Below, piece by piece: positions 58,401 to 64,000 of a DNA stretch of 64,000 bases. This DNA is from DASUPK01 sp963804595. GTDB lineage: Bacteria > Actinomycetota > Thermoleophilia > Solirubrobacterales > 70-9. The translations under genes were made by a program, and so were the position numbers. The stretch lies in contig CAWDQZ010000009.1 of NCBI GenBank assembly GCA_963804595.1, forward strand, positions 310,001 through 374,000, in the 5' to 3' direction. The notes under the pieces are model-generated. The model had not been told where the DNA came from, did not search any database, and worked only from the letters and a program-made list of their open reading frames with translations. Position 1 is the first letter of the stretch. Each line of letters opens with the position of its first letter.

Positions 58401-58856
58401 ATGGCCCAGGCGGTGCTGCTCAAGGACGTGGAGGGGCTCGGCGAAGCCGGCACCGCCGTCGATGTCTCCCCTGGGTACCTGCGCAACTACCTCGTGCCGC
58501 GCAAGCTGGCGCAGCCCGCAACCAAGGGTGCGCTCGAGGAGGCCCAGCGCAAGCGCGACCGGGCCGAGGAGGCTGAGCGACAGGCCGCCGAGCGCGCGGG
58601 CGAGACCTCGGCGCTCCTCTCCAAGACCGTGCTCACGATCAATCACCGCGCCGGCGAGGACGGCAAGCTCTTCGGCTCGGTCACCTCGAGCGAGATCGCG
58701 GACGCGATCCAGGCCGCGCGAGGCATCAGGGTCGATCGCAAGAAGATTCGCCTGGAGGACCCCATCCGCGAGACCGGCACCTACATGGTCGACGTCGAGG
58801 TCGGCGGCGGCGTCACCGCGTCGGTCAAGACGATCGTCGCTGAGGCGAAGGAGTAG
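58401..58856 (+). CDS. rplI: 50S ribosomal protein L9
   Basis: A 151-residue protein. AVLLKDVEGLGEAGTAVDVSPGYLRNYLVPRKLA is the N-terminal rRNA-binding domain, followed by the long connecting helix rich in Arg, Glu and Ala, and a C-terminal domain with LFGSVTSSEIADAI. Length is normal. Its start codon follows the inverted repeat directly and there is no visible Shine-Dalgarno. Confidence 0.96.
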   Translation: MAQAVLLKDVEGLGEAGTAVDVSPGYLRNYLVPRKLAQPATKGALEEAQRKRDRAEEAERQAAERAGETSALLSKTVLTINHRAGEDGKLFGSVTSSEIADAIQAARGIRVDRKKIRLEDPIRETGTYMVDVEVGGGVTASVKTIVAEAKE

Positions 58857-58868
58857 CGGGCGCAAACA

Positions 58869-58949
58869 CCGCCCTTCCGCGGCCGGCGCAGATCGTGCCC
58901 AGGACGTGAGTGCCGCAAATAGCCACAACTCGCCTGCGGCGAAGGGCGG
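58869..58949 (+). terminator. possible stem-loop/terminator after rplI
   Basis: CCGCCCTTC at 58869-58877 is perfectly complementary to GAAGGGCGG at 58941-58949, with a 63-nt loop, and is followed by CCTGTGATTTTC. A long loop is unusual for an intrinsic terminator, so the call is tentative. Confidence 0.3.
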
Positions 58950-59084
58950 CCTGTGATTTTCTAGCCACGCTCGCGCGGATCTGGTTCCACTTCGGGGCAG
59001 AAGCGAATCCGCCGGGTGCTTATCCAGACTTGGAGAGGAGGCTCGGCCAATCGGTCGGGCGATCCTCTGCGACCAACCGGAGCC

Positions 59085-60539
59085 TTGGCAACCAACGGAA
59101 AGACCAACATCGTTCCGCCCCAGAACCTGGAGGCCGAGGAATCCGTTCTCGGGGCGATGATGGTCTCCGAGGCGACGATCGAGCCCGTCCTCCTCGACGT
59201 CCACCTGCGGGTCGACGACTTCTACAGGGACCGCCACCGCACGATCTACGAGGCGATCATCGGCCTCCACGAGAACGCGGACCCGGTCGACGTCCTGACC
59301 GTCTCCGAGGCGCTCGCGCAGCGGGGCCAACTCGAGGAGATCGGCGGCCGCGATGTCGTCGCCAGCATGGCAGCCAGGGTTCCGGCCCCCGGCAGCGCGA
59401 AGCACTACGCGCAGATCGTCAAGCAGAACTCGCTGCTGCGCCGCCTCGACCTGACGGCCAAGCAGATCCAACAGTCGATCGTCCAGCGAGACGGTGAGCC
59501 TCGGGCCCTGGTCGAGAACGCCGAGCGCCTGCTCTTCCAGGTCGCCAACCAGGAGCAGGCCGACGACTTCCGCGAGATCGGCGACATCCTCCATGACGAG
59601 ATCGACAAGCTGGAGGCGCTCGCCAACGGCAGCTCCGAGATCACCGGCACACCGTCCGGGTTCCGCGACCTCGACGACAAGACCGGCGGCTTCCAGCCCG
59701 GCAACCTGGTGGTGATCGCGGCGAGGCCGGCGATGGGAAAATCGACGCTCGTCTGCGACTTCGCCCAGAACGTCGCGATGAAGCACAAGAAGCCCGTCGC
59801 CCTCTTCTCTCTTGAGATGTCGGAGATGGAGCTCGCCCACCGGTTCATCGGCTCCCAATCGCGGATCTCCAGCGACCGGCTCCGCAAGGGCAAGGTCGCC
59901 AGCAAGGACTGGCCGAAGGTGGTCAAGGCCTGCAACCAGCTCGAGTCGGCGCCGCTCTGGATCGACGACTCCTCCGACCTGGGGCTGCTCGAGCTGCGCG
60001 CCAAGGCGCGACGGCTGCACGCCCAGGAGCGGGGCCGCGGCCACGAGGGCCTCGGGCTGATCATCGTGGACTACCTACAGCTGATGCGAAGCGACGACCC
60101 GCGGGCCAACCGCGTCGAGCAGGTCGCCCAGTTCAGCCGCGGCCTCAAGATCCTCGCCCGCGAGCTCAACGTGCCGGTCATCGGCATCTCCCAGCTCTCA
60201 CGCGCCCCCGAGCAGCGGCCCGACAAGCGGCCCATCCTCTCCGACCTCCGCGAGTCGGGAGCAATCGAGCAGGACGCGGACCTCGTCGGCTTCCTCTACC
60301 GCGACGAGTACTACAACCAGGAGGACTCCGAGGATCCCGGTGGGGCGGAGCTGATCCTCGCCAAGCACCGCAACGGGCCGGTCGGGACGGTCCGCCTGGT
60401 CTTCCTGGAGCACTACCCCAAGTTCGCGGACCGGGCGCGCGACGAGAAGCCGATCGAGCAGCGGGCGGGCGAAGGCCCGCCGATGCCCGACGCCGCCCCC
60501 GACGCGGACGACGACTTCGCCGACGCCGGGGAGCTCTAG
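59085..60539 (+). CDS. dnaB: replicative DNA helicase DnaB
   Basis: A 484-residue DnaB-type helicase. The N-terminal domain begins PPQNLEAEESVLGAMM. The RecA-like motor has Walker A ARPAMGKST, Walker B LIIVDYLQLM, VIGISQLSRAPEQRPDKRPILSDLRESGAIEQDADLVGF split over motif H3-H4 (catalytic Arg and Gln included), and ends in an acidic tail. TTG 59085 was chosen because GGAG lies 4 nt upstream and homology follows at once; GTG 59016 is an alternative. The stop abuts the GTG of the loader gene. Confidence 0.93.
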   Translation: MATNGKTNIVPPQNLEAEESVLGAMMVSEATIEPVLLDVHLRVDDFYRDRHRTIYEAIIGLHENADPVDVLTVSEALAQRGQLEEIGGRDVVASMAARVPAPGSAKHYAQIVKQNSLLRRLDLTAKQIQQSIVQRDGEPRALVENAERLLFQVANQEQADDFREIGDILHDEIDKLEALANGSSEITGTPSGFRDLDDKTGGFQPGNLVVIAARPAMGKSTLVCDFAQNVAMKHKKPVALFSLEMSEMELAHRFIGSQSRISSDRLRKGKVASKDWPKVVKACNQLESAPLWIDDSSDLGLLELRAKARRLHAQERGRGHEGLGLIIVDYLQLMRSDDPRANRVEQVAQFSRGLKILARELNVPVIGISQLSRAPEQRPDKRPILSDLRESGAIEQDADLVGFLYRDEYYNQEDSEDPGGAELILAKHRNGPVGTVRLVFLEHYPKFADRARDEKPIEQRAGEGPPMPDAAPDADDDFADAGEL

Positions 60540-61310
60540 GTGGCGATCGATCGGCGATCCGGCGAGCGTCAGCCCTGCCGTCTCGGCATCTGCGACGGCT
60601 CGGGCTGGATCCTCGGCCCGGAGGACGTCGCCCGGCCCTGCGATTGCCGCTCGCGCATGGTCGCCCAGGCCCGCCTGCGCGGCATCGACTCGGTGATCCC
60701 GCCGAAGTACCGCGGTGTCTCCTTCGACCGGCCGCCCGTCACCCAGATGGACGCCTTCGTGGTGAAGCGGGTCCGCGACTTCTCCGAGCACCTCGACGAG
60801 AACCTGGACGGCGGCCGCGGGATGTGGTTCTTCGGCAGCTCTGGCACGGGCAAGACCACCCTGGCGATGCTGATCTCACGGACCGCCCTCGAGTCCGGCC
60901 GCTCGGTGGCGATCTACTCGCTGCCGAAGCTCCTCAGCCGGATCCGCCAGACCTACGACGCCGAGACCGGGGAGCAGTCCTACTCGCAGTTCTTCGAGCG
61001 GCTGGCAAGCGTCGACCTGCTCCATCTCGACGACCTGGGCGTCGAGAGGCAGACCGAGTGGGTGCTCGAGCAGCTCTACGCGCTGATCAACGAGCGCTAC
61101 GAGCGGCAGCGCTCGCTGATCGTGACCAGTAACCTCGAGGACGACGAGCTCGAGCGCCAGCTCGGGACACGGGTCGTCTCCCGCCTGGTCGAGATCTGCG
61201 GCGACCCGGTGCTGCTCTTTGACGAGGACCGTCGCATGAGCGTCCCGCCCGGCGTGGCGACGTCGCTGGGCGACGGCGGCGGCTCAGCCCTCGGCCCGCT
61301 CGACCACTAG
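60540..61310 (+). CDS. AAA+ helicase loader, DnaC/DnaI/IstB type
   Basis: A 256-residue ATPase. An N-terminal zinc-binding motif is suggested by CRLGIC and CDCR (four Cys at about residues 13-40). The motor has Walker A GSSGTGKTT (about 101-109), Walker B LLHLDDLGVE, a sensor 1 IVTSNLEDD, and an arginine-finger region TRVVSRLVE. The GTG start follows the dnaB stop directly, so it probably loads this helicase. Many actinobacteria rely on DciA instead. IstB-like transposition ATPases look similar, but no transposase is present. Confidence 0.85.
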   Translation: MAIDRRSGERQPCRLGICDGSGWILGPEDVARPCDCRSRMVAQARLRGIDSVIPPKYRGVSFDRPPVTQMDAFVVKRVRDFSEHLDENLDGGRGMWFFGSSGTGKTTLAMLISRTALESGRSVAIYSLPKLLSRIRQTYDAETGEQSYSQFFERLASVDLLHLDDLGVERQTEWVLEQLYALINERYERQRSLIVTSNLEDDELERQLGTRVVSRLVEICGDPVLLFDEDRRMSVPPGVATSLGDGGGSALGPLDH

Positions 61311-61353
61311 ATCTGGGCGAATCCGGTCCTGAACCTCTCATAATCACCTGGTC

Positions 61354-62661
61354 ATGCCTGGAATCGTCATAGTCGGCGCCCAGTGGGGCGACGAGGGGAA
61401 GGGCAAGGTCACCGACCTGCTCGCCGAGCAGGCCGACGTCGTGATCCGCTTTCAGGGCGGCAACAACGCCGGCCACACGATCATCCGCGACGGCGAGACC
61501 TTCAAGTTCCACCTGATCCCCTCCGGGATCCTCTATCCCGGCAAGACCTGCGCGGTCGGCAACGGCGTCGTGATCGACCCGGCGGTCATGACAGGCGAGA
61601 TCGAGGAGCTGCGCCATCGCGGCATCGACGTCAGCGGCCTGCGCGTCTCGGCCAACGCGCACCTGATCATGCCGTACCACGTGAAGCTCGATACGGCCGG
61701 CGAGCTCAAGCTCGGCAGCTTGGAGATCGGCACAACCCGTCGCGGAATCGGCCCCTGCTACGCCGACAAGGCGTCCCGCCTCGGGATTCGCGTCCAGGAC
61801 CTCCTCGACGCGAAGATCCTGCGCAAGAAGATCATGGCCGCGATGGAGCCGAAGCAGCAAATGCTCCGCCCCTTCGCCAAGGACCCCGAGCTCGACCTCC
61901 ACACCATGGTCGAGACCTATCTCACCTACGGGCATCGCCTCGAGCCCCACATCGCGGACACCGCGCGGCTCTGCTGGGAGGCGCTCGATGCCGACCGCAC
62001 CGTGCTCTTCGAGGGAGCCCAGGGGACCATGCTCGACCTCGACCACGGGACCTATCCGTTCGTCACCTCCTCGAACCCGATCTCGGGCGCGGCGACCGTC
62101 GGCGCGGGAGTGGGCCCGGGCGACATCGACGAGGTCTGGGGAATCGCCAAGGCCTACGCCACGCGGGTGGGCGCCGGCCCGTTCCCGACCGAGCTGGAGG
62201 ATGACCTCGGCGAGACGCTCCGCGAGCGCGGTGGCGAGTTGGGCACCACCACGGGGCGCCCACGGCGCTGCGGCTGGCTCGATCTGGTGGCGCTCCGCTA
62301 CGCCGTGCGCATCAACACGATGACCGCCCTCGCGGTCACGAAGCTGGACGTCCTCTCCGGTCTCGACCCGCTGCGGGTCTGCGTCCGTTACCGCCATCCC
62401 GAGGGCGCGGTCTTCGACGAGTTCCCCTATCACCAGTCGATCCTCCACACGGCCGAGCCGGAGTACGAGGAGCTGCCAGGGTTCGAGGGCGACATCGGCG
62501 ACTGCCGCCGGGAGCAGGACCTTCCGGCGGAGGCGCGCGACTATCTCGCCGTGGTCTCGGATCACCTGGGGATCCCGATCCGCCTCGTCGGCGTGGGCCC
62601 CGGCCGCGACCAGGTGATCTGGATGGGCCAGGAAGAGCCCCGGCTCAGAGCCGCTGCCTAG
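61354..62661 (+). CDS. purA: adenylosuccinate synthetase PurA
   Basis: A 435-residue enzyme forming adenylosuccinate from IMP, GTP and aspartate. The GTP-binding P-loop variant is WGDEGKGKVTD near residue 12; QGGNNAGHTI, GTTRRGIGPCYADK, FEGAQGTMLDLDHGTYPFVTSSN and TTTGRPRRCGWLD are all diagnostic. CATAAT ends 10 nt before ATG 61354. It is apart from other pur genes. Its stop overlaps the convergent stop in CTAG. Confidence 0.97.
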   Translation: MPGIVIVGAQWGDEGKGKVTDLLAEQADVVIRFQGGNNAGHTIIRDGETFKFHLIPSGILYPGKTCAVGNGVVIDPAVMTGEIEELRHRGIDVSGLRVSANAHLIMPYHVKLDTAGELKLGSLEIGTTRRGIGPCYADKASRLGIRVQDLLDAKILRKKIMAAMEPKQQMLRPFAKDPELDLHTMVETYLTYGHRLEPHIADTARLCWEALDADRTVLFEGAQGTMLDLDHGTYPFVTSSNPISGAATVGAGVGPGDIDEVWGIAKAYATRVGAGPFPTELEDDLGETLRERGGELGTTTGRPRRCGWLDLVALRYAVRINTMTALAVTKLDVLSGLDPLRVCVRYRHPEGAVFDEFPYHQSILHTAEPEYEELPGFEGDIGDCRREQDLPAEARDYLAVVSDHLGIPIRLVGVGPGRDQVIWMGQEEPRLRAAA

Positions 62662-63389
62662 GCGAGAGCCCCGGTCACCCGCATCCCGTCCTCGCCCACG
62701 TAGGCGGGGATCAGGCCCTCCTCCACGCCCTTCTCCTCGCCGCGGCGCAGCATCCGGAGGCCGAGGATCGAGGCCGCCAGCGTTGCCGTGACGCCCAGGC
62801 TCACCTGCACGCTGAGCAGCCCCTGTCGCGTCCAGTAGACGTCCTCGAGGCCGAGGAGCAGGGCCGCCTCGTCCATGGTCAGGCCCATGCCGATGCCGAA
62901 GGGGATCGCGAGGGTCTCCTCGACGCCCTCGCTCCTCGTCGTGATCGCCCCGATACCGGAGGCGAACGCGATCAGGATCCCCGGGATGAAGTGGTGGATG
63001 TGGCGGCCGCTGATCCGGACGTTCCTGAACGGGCCCCGCCCCCGCCGGATCCCCCAGGTCGAGAGCCTGGCGATCGCGAACGCACCGAGGAATCCCTGCA
63101 GCAAGTTGAAGAGCGCCGTCTCGTGGTGGGGCGTGGCGCGGATCCCGCGGCGCGCGACTGTGATCGTGTCCAAGGTGGCGTGGCCGGCGGCATCGACGAG
63201 GCTCTCGGGCGTGTCTGCCTCCGAGCTCTCGCGCCGCCGGCGGGCCATCCGCAGCAGCTCCCCGCTGAAGAGCGTGCCCGCCGCTCCGAGAGCGAGCACG
63301 GCCAGGCCGACCGTCGCACGCTCGGCGCTCGCCTCGCCGGCGAGAGCCGTCAGTCCCCGCTTTCGCCGCGTTCCGAAAAGCCTCCTCAT
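62658..63389 (-). CDS. conserved actinobacterial membrane protein of unknown function
   Basis: A 243-residue integral membrane protein with about five hydrophobic segments. A basic N-terminus precedes the first helix (about residues 25-45). The strongly patterned middle part HIHHFIPGILIAFASGIGAI followed by GIGMGLTMDEAALLLGLEDVYWTRQGLLSVQ suggests buried His, Asp and Glu that could bind a metal or haem. I recall similar hypothetical proteins across actinobacteria but no assigned role. Start ATG 63389. Shares a CTAG stop with purA. Confidence 0.8.
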   Translation of the reverse strand: MRRLFGTRRKRGLTALAGEASAERATVGLAVLALGAAGTLFSGELLRMARRRRESSEADTPESLVDAAGHATLDTITVARRGIRATPHHETALFNLLQGFLGAFAIARLSTWGIRRGRGPFRNVRISGRHIHHFIPGILIAFASGIGAITTRSEGVEETLAIPFGIGMGLTMDEAALLLGLEDVYWTRQGLLSVQVSLGVTATLAASILGLRMLRRGEEKGVEEGLIPAYVGEDGMRVTGALA

Positions 63390-63518
63390 GAGCCGAGGAT
63401 GCTAGCCGCGGCCTTGGTTTGTTGAGCCCGCAATCTGGGCAGGAATCCGGCTGCAGTGGGCTGAAATGGGGAAGTAATGGGGACCATCTGATCCGCCCGG
63501 GTTCATAGGATTCCGGCC

Positions 63519-63617
63519 ATGCGGAGGTTTCTCACACCGGTCAGGGGGGGCTTCACCGCGGCCCGGCACATGTTCTGGTACCTGAGCTATCACTCCGCAC
63601 CGCGCCAGCGCCCGTAG
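63519..63617 (+). CDS. possible 32-residue small protein
   Basis: A short open frame from ATG 63519 encoding a basic, aromatic peptide with an amphipathic look (RRFLTPVRGG then HMFWYLSYH). It ends 46 bp before the GlsB-like gene. There is no clear ribosome site, and a short frame like this can arise by chance; conservation was not tested. It lies in the 273-bp gap 63390-63662, which otherwise shows nothing except a C-rich stretch. Confidence 0.25.
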   Translation: MRRFLTPVRGGFTAARHMFWYLSYHSAPRQRP

Positions 63618-63663
63618 TCCCATACGCCGCCGCGGCCCTCGTGGTCTATAGGGTCCCGCCCGG

Positions 63664-63918
63664 ATGGGGATCATCGCCTGGATCTTCCTGGGACTCTTCG
63701 CCGGCCTGATCGCACGCGCCGTGGTCCCCGGTCGAACCGAGCCCGGCGGCTGCTTCGGCACCACCGCCGTCGGCATCCTCGGTGCCCTGATCGGCGGATT
63801 CATCGCGAGCGCGCTCGACATCGGCCACATCGAAGACTTCTTCGATGTCGGCACCTGGCTGATCGCAATCGGCGGCTCGGTACTCCTGCTGCTGATCATC
63901 CGCGCGTTCGCACGCTGA
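63664..63918 (+). CDS. GlsB/YeaQ/YmgE-family membrane stress protein
   Basis: An 84-residue protein with three short helices. GIIAWIFLGLFAGLIARAVVPG and GGCFGTTAVGILGALIGGFIAS are the transglycosylase-associated (GlsB/YeaQ) signatures; a third helix, LLLLIIRAFA, ends it. Small proteins of this family are induced by acid or envelope stress, with unclear mechanism. TATAGG about 13 nt upstream may be its promoter. Confidence 0.92.
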   Translation: MGIIAWIFLGLFAGLIARAVVPGRTEPGGCFGTTAVGILGALIGGFIASALDIGHIEDFFDVGTWLIAIGGSVLLLLIIRAFAR

Positions 63919-63927
63919 TCGGGCTCA

Positions 63928-64000
63928 TCAGTCGATCTCGACGACCATCACCGTGTTCCCCTCAGGGTCACGGAGCCAGAAGAGCGGCGGAACGGGCTCG
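63928..64000 (-). CDS. VOC/glyoxalase-family protein, C-terminal end only
   Basis: The last 23 codons and stop of a leftward gene entering from beyond the window. The visible end FWLRDPEGNTVMVVEI is the typical C-terminal strand of glyoxalase/bleomycin-resistance/dioxygenase (VOC) domains, including the Arg/Asp-Pro-Glu-Gly-Asn turn and a late metal-ligand Glu. Substrate cannot be judged. Confidence 0.8.
   Translation of the reverse strand, partial: EPVPPLFWLRDPEGNTVMVVEID

Noticed and set aside
60540..61310. IstB transposition helper as identity of the AAA+ protein
   Set aside because: There is no IstA-type transposase or terminal repeat nearby and the gene abuts dnaB, so a helicase loader is the better reading.

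Overview
This is a 64 kb stretch of a high-GC bacterial chromosome with densely packed genes, frequent GTG/TTG starts and 1-8 bp overlaps between genes. The mix of families (three-repeat secreted proteins, NfeD/SPFH pair, TreT and OtsA, rpsF-ssb-rpsR-rplI-dnaB block, hut operon with HutF, AAA+ helicase loader) fits an actinobacterium, most likely of the Thermoleophilia/Solirubrobacterales type. That placement is inferred from gene style and content, not from a marker comparison. There is no rRNA operon, insertion sequence, phage or CRISPR array; the only complete tRNA is tRNA-Arg(CCU).

Layout. 1-5.1 kb: 3' part of an M20 peptidase, a chromate transporter divergent from rarA, and an aldehyde dehydrogenase with a hairpin-rich leader. 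5.1-6.5 kb: a c-di-AMP (ydaO/yuaA-type) riboswitch in front of a secreted three-repeat protein. 6.5-12.6 kb: ccmA-ccmB-ccmC-ccmD-like-hemA-hemC-cobA/hemD, a haem/cytochrome c cluster with overlapping genes. 12.7-15.1 kb: a secreted P-domain protein, a SAM hydrolase-type protein and birA. 15.1-17.7 kb: an SF2 helicase with a large acidic insertion. 17.9-24.3 kb: a frameshifted TlpA-like lipoprotein, NfeD/SPFH, acetyltransferases, GalT-like protein, methyltransferase, tRNA-Arg and a universal stress protein. 24.3-31.3 kb: a histidine-utilisation operon (hutH, hutU, a peptide-deformylase-like gene, hutF, hutI). 31.4-42.6 kb: hydrolase, glycosyltransferase/methyltransferase/membrane glycosylation-type genes, pyrE, an L,D-transpeptidase, and an ABC-2 exporter in an operon with CPBP, RDD and HAD genes. 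42.6-51.9 kb: MscS, PBP1A, thiL, a degenerate M28-like membrane protein, and a response regulator/histidine kinase/HtrA operon. 52-56 kb: an inositol-phosphatase-fold protein, TreT, CsaA and OtsA (trehalose). 56-62.7 kb: rpsF, ssb, antisense STAS gene, rpsR, rplI, dnaB, helicase loader, purA. 62.7-64 kb: membrane proteins and the 3' end of a VOC-family gene.

The most interesting signals are: (1) the c-di-AMP riboswitch controlling an uncharacterised repeat protein; (2) a peptide-deformylase-like gene placed inside the hut operon, where the N-formylglutamate deformylase HutG would be expected; (3) a 163-bp imperfect inverted-repeat element with a perfect inner hairpin that fills the rpsR-rplI gap; (4) two copies of a REP-like intergenic element in inverted orientation; (5) many genes whose start codon lies 6-9 nt after a TANNNT box, indicating leaderless mRNAs, including one gene that appears to begin at AUC and one at CUG; (6) an acidic low-complexity block inserted between the Q-like motif and Walker A of a helicase.

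Limits: all calls come from reading motifs and translations by eye. No database searches were run.
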